Shown here piece after piece: positions 32,791 through 42,040 of a stretch of 64,000 nucleotides of DNA. Positions within the stretch are counted from its first letter, which is position 1. Each line of letters starts with the position of its first letter. The stretch lies in the NCBI GenBank assembly GCA_963848045.1, contig CAWKCC010000005.1, positions 146,555 to 210,554 on the forward strand, in the 5' to 3' direction. A program made the translations under genes and the position numbers. The notes under the pieces are model-generated. The model did not search any database and was not told where the DNA came from. It was given only the letters and a program-made list of their open reading frames with translations. Origin of the DNA: CAVUAT01 sp963848045 (lineage in GTDB: Bacteria > Actinomycetota > Thermoleophilia > Solirubrobacterales > 70-9).

Positions 32791-32823
32791 CGGGAGGCCT
32801 GCGGGCCTCCCGTTCGCGTTCTT
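32791..32823 (+). terminator. Intrinsic terminator after the secreted-protein gene
   Basis: CGGGAGGCC-TGCG-GGCCTCCCG, a perfect 9-bp stem with a 4-nt loop, followed by TTCGCGTTCTT. The tail is only moderately T-rich. It isolates the secreted-protein gene from dxr. Confidence 0.75.
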
Positions 32824-32900
32824 CGGCGGTGCGGAGCGCCGGCCCCGCCCCAGGTGCATCCATCCGGCGCCGCCGAGGGCCGTCCCTAGACTTGGCGGCT

Positions 32901-34049
32901 GTGAAGAAGGTGCTGATACTGGGCTCGACGGGGTCGATCGGCAAGCAGGCGCTCCAGGTGATTGCGGCCTCCGAGGGTGAGCTGCAGGTTGTCGGCCTCT
33001 CGGCGCGAGCGAGCTGGGAGGCGCTGCTGGAGCAGGCCCGCGAGCACGGCGTACCGGCCGTGGCCGTGGCTGAGCCCGAGGCCGCGGCCCTGGCCGCGGC
33101 GCAGTGGTCCGGGCGCGTGATGCCAGGTGAGGAGGGGATTCGCGCCCTGATCGACGCCTCGGGCGCCGACCTGGTGCTGAACGCGGTGGTCGGCGCCGCC
33201 GGGCTGGGGCCGACCGTCGTCGCTCTCACCGAGGGCATCGACGTCGCGCTCGCCAACAAGGAGTCGCTGGTGATCGGAGGCGAACTGGTCACTGCGCTGG
33301 CCGAGGCGACGGGCGCCCGCCTGATCCCTGTCGACTCCGAGCACTCCGCTCTCTACCAGTTGATCGGCGCCCAGCGCCCCGGGACCGTGACGAAGCTGGT
33401 CCTGACGGCCTCGGGAGGCCCCTTTCGCGGTCGCACCGACCTCGACCACGTGACCCCCGCCGACGCCCTGGCGCATCCAACCTGGGAGATGGGCGGGCGG
33501 ATCACGATCGACTCCGCGACGCTGATCAACAAGGGCTTCGAGATGATCGAGGCCCATCACCTGTTCGGCGTGCCCTACGCGCAGATCGATGTGGTCGTGC
33601 ACCCGCAGTCGATCGTCCACTCCTTGATACACCTCAACGACGGCGCCTCGCTCGCGCACCTCGGCTACCCCGACATGCGGGTGCCGATCTCCTACGCGCT
33701 GCACCTGCCCGAGCGAGCCGATGTCGACGTGCCGACGCTCGACCTCGCTGAGGTCGGCTCGCTCGAGTTCGAGGCGCCGGACCCCGAGACCTTCGCCTGC
33801 CTGCGGCTGGCCCGCGAGGCCGGCGAAGCGGGGGGCACCGCTCCCTGCGTGCTCAACGCCGCCGATGAGGTCGCCGTGGGGGCCTTCCTGGAGGGAACGA
33901 TCCCGTTCACGGGGATCGCCGCGGTGATCGAGCGCTGCCTCGAGCAGGTGCCCAGTGGGCCGACGACGCATTTCGACCAGCTCTTCGAGACCGACGAGCG
34001 CGCCCGCGAGCACGCGCGCGGCCTGGTCGGGGAGCTCGCGGTCACGTGA
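32901..34049 (+). CDS. dxr: 1-Deoxy-D-xylulose 5-phosphate reductoisomerase
   Basis: NADPH-dependent second step of the MEP isoprenoid pathway. 382 residues from GTG 32901. NADPH site KVLILGSTGSIGKQALQV; LANKESLVIGGELV; metal-binding acids in IPVDSEHSALYQLI; substrate loop HPTWEMGGRITIDSATLINK; DVVVHPQSIVHSLI. TAGACT (32887-32892) is 8 nt before GTG with no Shine-Dalgarno sequence. Coupled to rseP by a GTGA overlap. Confidence 0.95.
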   Translation: MKKVLILGSTGSIGKQALQVIAASEGELQVVGLSARASWEALLEQAREHGVPAVAVAEPEAAALAAAQWSGRVMPGEEGIRALIDASGADLVLNAVVGAAGLGPTVVALTEGIDVALANKESLVIGGELVTALAEATGARLIPVDSEHSALYQLIGAQRPGTVTKLVLTASGGPFRGRTDLDHVTPADALAHPTWEMGGRITIDSATLINKGFEMIEAHHLFGVPYAQIDVVVHPQSIVHSLIHLNDGASLAHLGYPDMRVPISYALHLPERADVDVPTLDLAEVGSLEFEAPDPETFACLRLAREAGEAGGTAPCVLNAADEVAVGAFLEGTIPFTGIAAVIERCLEQVPSGPTTHFDQLFETDERAREHARGLVGELAVT

Positions 34050-35254
34050 GCTGGCTGCTGGCCTTCGCCGGGTTCGCCGTGCTGATCATCCTGCACGAGT
34101 TCGGGCACTTCATCGCCGCCAAGCGCACGGGCATGCGCGTGGAGCGCTTCTTCCTCTTCTTCCCGCCGAAGCTTTTCAGCGTCAAGCGCGGCGAGACCGA
34201 GTACGGGGTGGGTGCGATCCCGCTGGGCGGCTTCGTGAAGATCACCGGCATGAACCCCGACGAGCTGGATCCGCAGCGCGACCCGAAGCCCGATCAGGAG
34301 GAGGAAGACCGCACACCCGCCGGGCTGCTCAACAAGGTCGAGGCGGCGGGACAGCGGCAAAGCGAGCCGCTGCCGCCCGACGTGATCGCCCGGGGCTACT
34401 ACAGGCAGCCTGTCTGGAAGCGGATCGTCGTGATCGGGGCGGGACCGGCGATGAACCTCCTGATCGCCTTCGTGATCCTGTTCGCTCTCTCCTTCGGGGC
34501 CAGGGAGGCGACCGGCCCGGGACTCGAGGTCGCCCAGCTGACCTCCGACTCGGCGGCGGCGGGGGCGATCCAGGAGGGCGACCGGATCGTCTCGATCGAC
34601 GGCAAGGCCCTGAACGAGCTCGACTCGGTCGACCGTGCCGAAGCCTTCCGCGAGCAGATCGGCACCCACACCTGCGCGGGCGCCCCGACCGAGGGCTGCA
34701 AGGCGACCACCCCCGTGCAGGTGGTCGTGGATCGCGGCGGCAGGCAGGTGCCCCTGGCGGTCACGCCGGTCTATGACCCGGGCGTGAAGCAGGCGCTGCT
34801 GGGTGTGCAATTCGCCTCGGCGGACGTCGTTCCGGTGAACCCGTCGGTTCCCGAAGCCGCCGGGCGCTCGCTCGACTTCATGTGGCTGGTCACGAGCCAG
34901 ACCCTGACCGTGATCTCGCGCATAGTCGACCCCGAGCAGCGCGAGCAGATCTCGGGCGTGGTCGGCAGCTACGAGACCACGCGCCAGGCGATCCAGTTCG
35001 ACACCCGCACGGCGTTGACCGTGCTCGCAGTGATCAGCCTCTCGCTGGCGATCATCAACCTCTTTCCCTTCCTGCCCCTCGACGGCGGGCACATCTTCTG
35101 GAGCCTCGTCGAGAAGGTCAGGGGACGTCCCGTCTCGTTTGCCGCGATGGAGCGCGCCGGCGCGATCGGTTTCGTTCTGATCCTCTTTCTCTTCTTCATA
35201 GGCCTCTCCAACGACATCGGCCGGCTCAGCGGCGAGGGCTTCGACATCCGCTAG
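34046..35254 (+). CDS. rseP: Site-2 zinc metalloprotease RseP
   Basis: Intramembrane protease that cleaves anti-sigma factors and cleared signal peptides. 402 residues from GTG 34046. Zinc ligands HEFGH at residues 17-21 in the first membrane helix; the third ligand is in LFPFLPLDGGHIFW near the C-terminus. A PDZ domain lies between (ASADVVPVNPSVPEAAG side, with DGKALNELDSVDRAEAF). At least three membrane segments. Candidate clients here include the membrane-spanning regulatory protein at 46476-47582, but that is only inference. Confidence 0.93.
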   Translation: MSWLLAFAGFAVLIILHEFGHFIAAKRTGMRVERFFLFFPPKLFSVKRGETEYGVGAIPLGGFVKITGMNPDELDPQRDPKPDQEEEDRTPAGLLNKVEAAGQRQSEPLPPDVIARGYYRQPVWKRIVVIGAGPAMNLLIAFVILFALSFGAREATGPGLEVAQLTSDSAAAGAIQEGDRIVSIDGKALNELDSVDRAEAFREQIGTHTCAGAPTEGCKATTPVQVVVDRGGRQVPLAVTPVYDPGVKQALLGVQFASADVVPVNPSVPEAAGRSLDFMWLVTSQTLTVISRIVDPEQREQISGVVGSYETTRQAIQFDTRTALTVLAVISLSLAIINLFPFLPLDGGHIFWSLVEKVRGRPVSFAAMERAGAIGFVLILFLFFIGLSNDIGRLSGEGFDIR

Positions 35255-35331
35255 GGCGCGGCACCCGAATTCCCTCCCCGCTCGCGCTGCGGTAGCGTTA
35301 CCAACAGGGTTCCCAAAGAGAGGAGATCGGG

Positions 35332-37143
35332 GTGGAGGTCACGAGTTCGGAGCGCTACGCCAGCGGCGGCGAGCTGGGCGAGTTGCCCGCGCCGAACTTG
35401 GTCAAGGCGTTCTACGCCTCGGCCGACCGGCTCGGAGACGACCCGGCGATCCGCACCGAGGACGACTCCTACTCGATCAGCTGGAACGAGCTCCGCGAGC
35501 GCGTGCACCGGATCGCCGGCGGACTCGCCAAGCTGGGGGTGAAGAAGGGCGACACGGTAGCCCTGATGCTCAACAATCGCCCCGAGTTCATCGCCTGCGA
35601 CCTGGCCGCCGTCTCTCTCGGCGGCGTCCCCTTCTCGATCTACCAGACCTCCTCGCCCGAGCAGATCCAATATGTCTGCTCCGACGCCGGCAGCAAGGTC
35701 GCGATCGTCGAGAAGATGTTCCTCGAGCAGTTCAAGCAGGCGAGCGAGCAGCTACCCGAGCTCGAGCAGGTGATCGTCGTCGACGGGGAGGGGGGCGACC
35801 ACACCCTCGCTGAAGTCGAGCAGATGGACCCGGAGTACGACCCCGCCCCGATCGTGGATGAGCTGGTGCCCGATGACCTGCTGACCCTGATCTACACCTC
35901 AGGCACGACCGGGCCTCCCAAGGGCGTCCAGCTCACTCACCGCAACCTGATGGCGCTGGTCGGGGGAGTGGAGGAGATCATCCACTTCCCCGAGCGGGGA
36001 GCCAAGGTGATCTCCTGGCTTCCCGCGGCCCACATCGCCGAGCGTGGCGCGCACTACTACCTCCCTGTGATCCAGGGCGTGGGCGTCACCATCTGCCCCG
36101 ACCCGCGCAAGATCGGCGAGTCGCTGGCCGCCGTGCGGCCCACCTGGTTCTTCGCGGTGCCGCGGATCTTCGAGAAGATCAAGGCCGGCATCGAGGCCAA
36201 CCTGGACGCCCTGCCGGATGAGAAGCGCGTCCCGGCCCAGCAGGGCCTCAAGGCGGCGATCCAGAAGATCCGGCTCGAGCAGGCCGGAGAGCAGGTGCCC
36301 GAGGAGCTGGCGGCGGGAGCAGCTCAGGCCGAGAAGGCGATGTTCGCCCCCATGCGCAAGCAGCTCGGATTCGACGAGCTCGTCGCCTGCAACGTCGGCG
36401 CCGCCCCGACCCCGGTCGAGGTGCTCGAGTTCTTCCACGCGATCGGCGTCCCGATCGGCGAGCTCTGGGGCATGTCGGAGACATGCGGTGTTGCTACCTG
36501 CAACCCGCCCGGGAAGGTCAAGCTCGGCACCGTCGGCCCGCCCGTGCCCGGCGTCGAGATCATGCTTGCCGAGGACGGCGAGGTGCTGGTCAAGGGACCA
36601 TCGGTGATGCCGGGTTACCGCAACATGCCCGAGAAGACGGCCGAGACCTTCGACTCCGATGGCTGGCTGCTGACCGGCGACATCGGCGAGCTCGACTCCG
36701 AGGGTTACCTGAGGATCGTCGACCGCAAGAAGGAGCTGATCATCAACGCCGCCGGCAAGAACATGTCGCCGGCCAACATCGAGTCGCATGTGAAGTCGGC
36801 CAGCCCGCTGATCGGGCAGGTGGCTGCGATCGGCGATCAGCGGCCCTACAACGTGGCGCTGATCGTGCTCGACCCCGACTACGCGCCCGTCTGGGCCAAG
36901 CAGAACGGGCTGGATGGCAAGTCGGTCGATGAGCTGGCCTCCGAGGAGAAGGCCCGCGAGGCGATCCAGGCCGCGATCGACGAGGCCAACGAGAGAATGG
37001 CGCGCGTCGAGCAGATCAAGAAGTTCACGATCCTCGACACCGAGTGGATGCCGGGCGGAGACGAGCTCACCCCGACGATGAAGCTGAAGCGTAAGCCGAT
37101 CGCCGACAAGTACTCCGACGAGATCGAGGCGCTCTACTCGTAG
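35332..37143 (+). CDS. Long-chain fatty acid-CoA ligase (FadD15-like)
   Basis: 603-residue adenylate-forming enzyme that activates fatty acids to acyl-CoA. AMP-binding motif LIYTSGTTGPPKGVQLTHRN, SWLPAAHIAERGAHYYLP, ELWGMSETCGVATCN, GDIGELDSEGYLRIVDRKKE and the C-terminal catalytic-lysine region GDELTPTMKLKRKPI are all present. GTG 35332 has AGAGGAGA upstream. Chain length unknown. The wax ester synthase/DGAT at 51612-53102 would use its product, which suggests capacity for neutral-lipid synthesis. Confidence 0.92.
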   Translation: MEVTSSERYASGGELGELPAPNLVKAFYASADRLGDDPAIRTEDDSYSISWNELRERVHRIAGGLAKLGVKKGDTVALMLNNRPEFIACDLAAVSLGGVPFSIYQTSSPEQIQYVCSDAGSKVAIVEKMFLEQFKQASEQLPELEQVIVVDGEGGDHTLAEVEQMDPEYDPAPIVDELVPDDLLTLIYTSGTTGPPKGVQLTHRNLMALVGGVEEIIHFPERGAKVISWLPAAHIAERGAHYYLPVIQGVGVTICPDPRKIGESLAAVRPTWFFAVPRIFEKIKAGIEANLDALPDEKRVPAQQGLKAAIQKIRLEQAGEQVPEELAAGAAQAEKAMFAPMRKQLGFDELVACNVGAAPTPVEVLEFFHAIGVPIGELWGMSETCGVATCNPPGKVKLGTVGPPVPGVEIMLAEDGEVLVKGPSVMPGYRNMPEKTAETFDSDGWLLTGDIGELDSEGYLRIVDRKKELIINAAGKNMSPANIESHVKSASPLIGQVAAIGDQRPYNVALIVLDPDYAPVWAKQNGLDGKSVDELASEEKAREAIQAAIDEANERMARVEQIKKFTILDTEWMPGGDELTPTMKLKRKPIADKYSDEIEALYS

Positions 37144-37147
37144 GCCG

Positions 37148-37903
37148 CTACTTCTTCTTCTTCTTCCGCTTCTTCACGCACTTCTTCTTGGGCTTCTTGC
37201 CCTTCTTCTTGATCTTCTTCAGCTTGAAGCCCTTCTTGCACTTCTTCTTCTTGGCCTTGGTGGCCAGCGGAGGGACGATGGGAGCCGTGACCGGGCACGC
37301 GGTCTCGATCGGCGCGGTCGCGTTGGGACGGGGGTCGGGCAGCACCTCGGAGAAGTCGGCCGCGCTGTCGTTGGTGTCGTCGGGGTCGTCGAGCAGGGTC
37401 GCGCAGCCACGCGAGATCGTGCGCCGGAGCGCGCTCCCCGGGGTGACGCCCGCGGGGGATGCCACGGCGCTCTGCATGTCCGGCAGGAGGCCCTGGTCCG
37501 TGATCCCTCCCCATGCGACGCAGTCGGGCGGCGCGCCGTCGTCATAGCAGACGGCGCCCCCGCCCCCGCCGATGTCGAGCCCCCCGATGGTGAGATCGGC
37601 GTCCACAACCCCTGTGTCGCCGATCAGGATCGTGCTCTGGTTGGCGCCGCTCGCGACGTCGCTCAAGGCGAAAGGCCCACCGGTCAGGACCCCATTCGAG
37701 TTGTAGACCGTGACCGTGTGCCCGCCGACGAGGTTCTGGCCCGCAGCGGTCATCTGCAGCTCGATGTAGTCGGCGGTCGCCGGGTCAGGGAAGACCTCGC
37801 GGACCTTCATCAGGTGGAAGGAGCCCTGGGCCGGGATGGCTGCGAACAGCCCGCCGAGGACGAGCAGCAAGGCAAGGCCGGGAACAAGCGCCAGCCTCCG
37901 CAT
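37148..37903 (-). CDS. Secreted beta-rich protein with Lys/Cys tail (paralogue A)
   Basis: 251 residues from ATG 37903: signal peptide RRLALVPGLALLLVLGGLFA, then SFHLMKVREVFPDPATADYI-type beta-rich domain with TVTVYNSNGVLTGGP, GANQSTILIGD, CYDDGAPPDCVAWGG and the repeated end block LRRTISRGCATLLDDPDDTN. The last 35 residues are a polycationic tail with two cysteines in the frame KKKCKKGFKLKKI ... KKKCVKK. The fold resembles lamin-tail-like extracellular domains but I am not certain. A close paralogue lies directly upstream at 38114-38869. Function unknown. Confidence 0.75.
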   Translation of the reverse strand: MRRLALVPGLALLLVLGGLFAAIPAQGSFHLMKVREVFPDPATADYIELQMTAAGQNLVGGHTVTVYNSNGVLTGGPFALSDVASGANQSTILIGDTGVVDADLTIGGLDIGGGGGAVCYDDGAPPDCVAWGGITDQGLLPDMQSAVASPAGVTPGSALRRTISRGCATLLDDPDDTNDSAADFSEVLPDPRPNATAPIETACPVTAPIVPPLATKAKKKKCKKGFKLKKIKKKGKKPKKKCVKKRKKKKK

Positions 37904-38113
37904 CCCTCCCCTCGCGAGCATGGCCGGGATCATCTCACAATGACCCGCTCGTGCCAAGAGGTGGCGGAAGGATCCCTCAGGGGCGGGCGGCATGCTCTCA
38001 TGAGCAGGGGAGGGCTCCTTGCCGTGTGAACGGGGTCGCCACCGCGGGTGTCCCCGCTGACGGAATCGAGCCGGTGAAGTTAATCCGACGACCGGAGTCG
38101 GGGAACCCCCGCG

Positions 38114-38869
38114 CTACCTCCGCTTCTTGCTCCTCCTCTTCTTCTTCTTCTTCTTGACGCACTTCTTCTTGCCCTTGATCTTCTTCAGCTTGCGGCCCTT
38201 CCTGCACTTCTTCTTCGCCTTCTTCTTCGCTGCCGCGGGAGCAGCGATACAGGGGGTACCGCTGGGTGCCATTGCGTTGCTTCGCGGCGAGGGCGGCCCG
38301 ATCGCGAAGTCCGCGGCGCTGCTGTCGGTGTCGTCGGCGGCATCGAGCGCCGTCGGGCAGCCCCGCGCCAGGGTCCGCTGCAGCGTGTCGCCATCGCCGA
38401 GCACCGCCGGCACGGGGGGGGTCGCCGGCGAGCCTCCCACGAAGACGGTGGACGACCCCCAGACCACGCAGTCGATGCCTCCGATCGCGCTGATGCCCTC
38501 GTCATAGCAGGCGCTGCCCGCGAAGTAGACGCGCGCGCCTCCATCGTTCAGGTCCGCGCCCGGAACCAGGCCGCTGCCGATCAGCACCGTGCGCTGGTTG
38601 CCGCCGTTGGCGACGTTCGTGAGCGCCACGCTGCCGGTACCGGTGCCGGTGACGTCGTACATGTGCAGATAGTGAGTGGCGAGGACGTTCTGGCCGTCGG
38701 CGAGGAATTGGAGCTCGACCCAGTCGCCGCTGCTGACGGAGTCGCTCTCGTGGTGGATCTCGCTGATCTTCACGAGATGGTGGTCGGCGCTCGCGACGGG
38801 CGCGATGGCCAAGAGCCCGATCGTGCCCAGCAGCGTTCCGCGCGCGATGTTCCACAGCCTCTTCCTCAC
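38114..38869 (-). CDS. Secreted beta-rich protein with Lys/Cys tail (paralogue B)
   Basis: 251 residues, the same length as its neighbour. GTG 38869 is preferred because GGGAG lies 6 nt upstream. Signal peptide RGTLLGTIGLLAIAPVASA, then HHLVKISEIHHESDSVSSGD, WVELQFLADGQNVLATHYLH, GGNQRTVLIGSGLV, CYDEGISAIGGIDCVVWGS and LQRTLARGCPTALDAADDTD, which align block by block with paralogue A. The tail KKKCRKGRKLKKIKGKKKCV is followed by 15 or so Lys/Arg. The tandem arrangement indicates gene duplication. Bases 37904-38113 between them hold no gene. Confidence 0.75.
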   Translation of the reverse strand: MRKRLWNIARGTLLGTIGLLAIAPVASADHHLVKISEIHHESDSVSSGDWVELQFLADGQNVLATHYLHMYDVTGTGTGSVALTNVANGGNQRTVLIGSGLVPGADLNDGGARVYFAGSACYDEGISAIGGIDCVVWGSSTVFVGGSPATPPVPAVLGDGDTLQRTLARGCPTALDAADDTDSSAADFAIGPPSPRSNAMAPSGTPCIAAPAAAKKKAKKKCRKGRKLKKIKGKKKCVKKKKKKRRSKKRR

Positions 38870-39003
38870 CAAGCGCTCCCTTCCTCGCTGTCCCGCAGCG
38901 ACGTGGCCGCTAATTGAGGCCGAATCGTATCCGCTGGGGCGCTCGCCGGCGAGGCGGCGCCATCGCGCGGGTCCCGGAACCGAGCACGGGTACCCTGTCC
39001 GTA

Positions 39004-40296
39004 ATGGCCTCGAAGCGCCAAATATTCGTCGGCGGCGTGCCGATCGGCGGCGGGGCCCCCGTGGCCGTGCAGACGATGTGCAAGACCGAGACGGCCAACC
39101 TCGAGGCGACGATGGAGCAGATCCGCACGGTCGCCGAGGCGGGAGCCGACCTGGTCCGCGTCGCCGTGCCCCGCGACAAAGACGTCGAAGCGCTCAAGGT
39201 GATCGTCAAGGACTCGCCGATCCCGGTGATCGCCGACATCCACTTCAACCACACGCTGGCCTTGAAGGCGATCGACGCGGGTGCCCACTGCATCCGCCTC
39301 AACCCCGGCAACATCGGCGGCCCCGACAAGGTCGCCGAGGTGGTCGCAAGGGCGACCGAGGCGAACGTGCCGATGCGGATCGGCGTCAACTCAGGCTCGC
39401 TCCCCAAGCATCTGCACGAGCTCGAGCGCCAGAACTCGGTCGAGGCCCTCGTCGCAGCGGCCGTCGAGTTCGTCGAGATGATGGAGCGCCTGGACTACGA
39501 GAACTTCAAGGTCTCGATCAAGTCCACCAACGTCCCCAACACGATCGCCTCCAACCGCCTGCTCGCCGAGAAGATCCCCTACCCGATTCACCTGGGGATC
39601 ACCGAGGCCGGAACCAAGTGGTCGGGGTCGCTGAAGTCCTCAGTCGGCCTCGGCACGCTGCTCGCGGACGGGATCGGCGACACGATCCGGATCAGCCTCT
39701 CTACCTTCCACGCGGAGGAGGAGGTCAAGGTCGGCTGGGAGATCCTCAAGGCGCTGCAGCTTCGCGAGCGCGGCCCGGTGCTGATCGCCTGTCCCACCTG
39801 CGGGCGCCTGCAGTTCGACATGGACACGGTCGTGGCCGAGATCGAGACCCGGCTGGAGAGCTACGCCGAGCCGATCGAGGTCGCGGTGCTGGGCTGCGCG
39901 GTGAACGGGATCGGCGAGGCCTCGCACGCCGACTTCGGGATCACCGGCGCCAAGGACGAGGGCCTGATCTTCGCCCACGGCAAGCCGCTGCGCAAGGTGA
40001 AGACCGATGACCTCGTCGACGAGCTATTCACCGAGATCGACCGCTCGCTTGACCGCGGCAAGGTCGAGGTCGACGAGGACAAGGCCAGGGTCGGCGCCGA
40101 CTGGCTGGCGAAGATAGAGGAGGAGAACGCCGGCGAGCTGACGCCTGAGCGGATCGCCGCGATGGAGGTGGCCGCCGCGCAGGAGAACGGCGAAGTCCAG
40201 GACCCCGAGCCGTTCCTGAAGCCCGTGACGCGCGAGAAGGTCGAACTGGACGAGGAAGCCTCGCCCACTGCGGGGCGTCGCTTCTCCCGCAGCTGA
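39004..40296 (+). CDS. ispG: HMBPP synthase (4Fe-4S, MEP pathway)
   Basis: Reduces MEcPP to HMBPP, the penultimate MEP step. 430 residues from ATG 39004; the first 385 are canonical: VGGVPIGGGAPVAVQTMCKT, LVRVAVPRDKDVEAL, ADIHFNHTLALKAIDAGAHC and GNIGGPDKV. Cluster ligands are the two Cys in LIACPTCGRLQFD plus Cys in VAVLGCAVNGIGEASHADFG and the following Glu-containing segment. About 45 extra acidic residues follow. TACCCT (38991-38996) lies 7 nt before ATG with no Shine-Dalgarno sequence. Divergent from paralogue B. Confidence 0.95.
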   Translation: MASKRQIFVGGVPIGGGAPVAVQTMCKTETANLEATMEQIRTVAEAGADLVRVAVPRDKDVEALKVIVKDSPIPVIADIHFNHTLALKAIDAGAHCIRLNPGNIGGPDKVAEVVARATEANVPMRIGVNSGSLPKHLHELERQNSVEALVAAAVEFVEMMERLDYENFKVSIKSTNVPNTIASNRLLAEKIPYPIHLGITEAGTKWSGSLKSSVGLGTLLADGIGDTIRISLSTFHAEEEVKVGWEILKALQLRERGPVLIACPTCGRLQFDMDTVVAEIETRLESYAEPIEVAVLGCAVNGIGEASHADFGITGAKDEGLIFAHGKPLRKVKTDDLVDELFTEIDRSLDRGKVEVDEDKARVGADWLAKIEEENAGELTPERIAAMEVAAAQENGEVQDPEPFLKPVTREKVELDEEASPTAGRRFSRS

Positions 40297-40345
40297 GGAA
40301 CCCCGCTCGCGGCCGCTGCGCTGGGCGCCGGGTACGCTCTCGCGA

Positions 40346-42040
40346 ATGGCGCGCCGCTCCCGGATCTTCCTGCCGACGCTCAAGGACGCCCCCTCCGACG
40401 CGGAGGCGGTCTCGCACAAGCTGATGGTCCGGGCGGGCCTGATCCGCCAGCTCGGCGCTGGGATATGGACCTACCTGCCCGCCGGCCTGCGGGCGCTGCG
40501 GCGAGCGGAGGCGATCGTGCGCGAGGAGATGGACGCGATCGGCGGCCAGGAGCTGCAGGTGCCCGTGCTGCAGCCCGCGGAGATCTGGAGGCGCAGCGGG
40601 CGCTACGGGATCGACGAGCTCTTCAAGCTCTCCGACCGCAAGGGCTCCGAGCTGGTGTTGGGGATGACGGCGGAGGAGCCGATGGCGTTCCACGTCGCCG
40701 GCGAGGTCCGCTCCTACCGCGACCTGCCGCTGCTGCTCTACCAGCTGCAGACCAAGGAGCGCGACGAGCCGCGGCCGCGGGCCGGGGTGCTGCGCACCCG
40801 CGAGTTCACGATGAAGGACGCCTACAGCTTCGATCGTGACTTCGAGGGGCTCGAGCGCAGCTACCAGCTCAACATCGAGGCCTATGACCGCATCTTCGAT
40901 CGCTGCGGACTGCGCTGGTACAGGGTCGCCTCGGACGTGGGGATGATGGGCGGCTCCGGCGCCCACGAGTACATGGCGCCATGTGAGGCCGGCGAGAACG
41001 AGATCGCGCTGGCGTCAGGCTACGCGGCCAACCTCGAGGTCGCCTCGGCCGATCCCCAGCAGGTGGAGCTGCCCTCGCCGATGGATGCCTACGAGCGGGT
41101 CGAGACGCCGGGGCAGAGGACGGTGCAGGAGGTCTCGGGCTCGCTCGGGGTGCCCTCCGGCGCACTGCTCAAGGCGATTCCTGTGATCGTCGACGGCGCC
41201 GAGGGCAGCGGATTCACGGTCGTTCTCGTCCGCGGCGATCATCGCCTCAATGAGGTCAAGCTGCGCAACCACCTCGGCGGGGACTTCAGGCCGGCCCGCG
41301 AGGAGGAGATCTCGGCTGAGCTGGGGCCCGCCGGCTTCGTCGGGCCGGTCGGCGCCGATGCGCCGGTGATCATGGACTCCGCGGTGCAGGGGGAGTCGTT
41401 CATCGTCGGCGCCAACGAGGCCGACGCGCACCTTCGCGGTGTCAGGCCCGGGCGCGACTTCGCCTTCGAGCCGGCCGACGTGCGGATGGTGGAGGCCGGT
41501 GACATCTCGCCGGGCGGTGAGGCGATCGAGATCGTGCCGGCGATCGAGATCGGCAACATCTTCAAGCTCGGCACGCGCTACTCCGAGGCGCTCGGGGCGA
41601 CCTTCCTGGACGAGTCAGGTGCCGAGCGGCCGATCGTGATGGGCAGCTACGGGATCGGCCCGGCGCGGATCATCGCGGCGGCGATCGAGCAGGGCGCGGA
41701 CGAGAAGGGGATCGTATGGCCGAGGTCGCTGGCGCCATGGGACCTTCAGCTGGTATCGCTGGCGAAGCAGGGCGAGCCCGAGCGCGAGGCGGCCGAGCGC
41801 ATCTACCAGGAGTTGCGAGAGCGCGGTGTGGAGGTGCTCTACGACGACCGCGACGCGGGCCCCGGCGAGAAGCTCACCGACGCGGAGCTGCTCGGGTTGC
41901 CGCTGCGCGTCGTGGTAGGGCGCAGGGCGCTCGCCGAGGGCGAGGTCGAGACGCAGCATCGGCGCAGCGGTGAGGACCGCCGAGTCAGCGCGGAGGTGGC
42001 CGCCGCCGAGACGGCCGAGATGCTCACCCAGCTCGACTGA
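40346..42040 (+). CDS. proS: Prolyl-tRNA synthetase, bacterial type
   Basis: Charges tRNA-Pro. 564 residues, class-II synthetase of the bacterial (long) type with the editing (INS) domain inserted between motifs 2 and 3 (about residues 230-390). Motif regions: LIRQLGAGIWTYLPAGLRAL, FTMKDAYSFDRDFEGLERSY, and GSYGIGPARIIAAAIEQ (motif 3). The C-terminal anticodon-binding part begins at WPRSLAPWDLQLVSL. TACGCT (40333-40338) lies 7 nt before ATG. Ends in a 1-nt TGATG overlap with pgsA. Confidence 0.95.
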   Translation: MARRSRIFLPTLKDAPSDAEAVSHKLMVRAGLIRQLGAGIWTYLPAGLRALRRAEAIVREEMDAIGGQELQVPVLQPAEIWRRSGRYGIDELFKLSDRKGSELVLGMTAEEPMAFHVAGEVRSYRDLPLLLYQLQTKERDEPRPRAGVLRTREFTMKDAYSFDRDFEGLERSYQLNIEAYDRIFDRCGLRWYRVASDVGMMGGSGAHEYMAPCEAGENEIALASGYAANLEVASADPQQVELPSPMDAYERVETPGQRTVQEVSGSLGVPSGALLKAIPVIVDGAEGSGFTVVLVRGDHRLNEVKLRNHLGGDFRPAREEEISAELGPAGFVGPVGADAPVIMDSAVQGESFIVGANEADAHLRGVRPGRDFAFEPADVRMVEAGDISPGGEAIEIVPAIEIGNIFKLGTRYSEALGATFLDESGAERPIVMGSYGIGPARIIAAAIEQGADEKGIVWPRSLAPWDLQLVSLAKQGEPEREAAERIYQELRERGVEVLYDDRDAGPGEKLTDAELLGLPLRVVVGRRALAEGEVETQHRRSGEDRRVSAEVAAAETAEMLTQLD

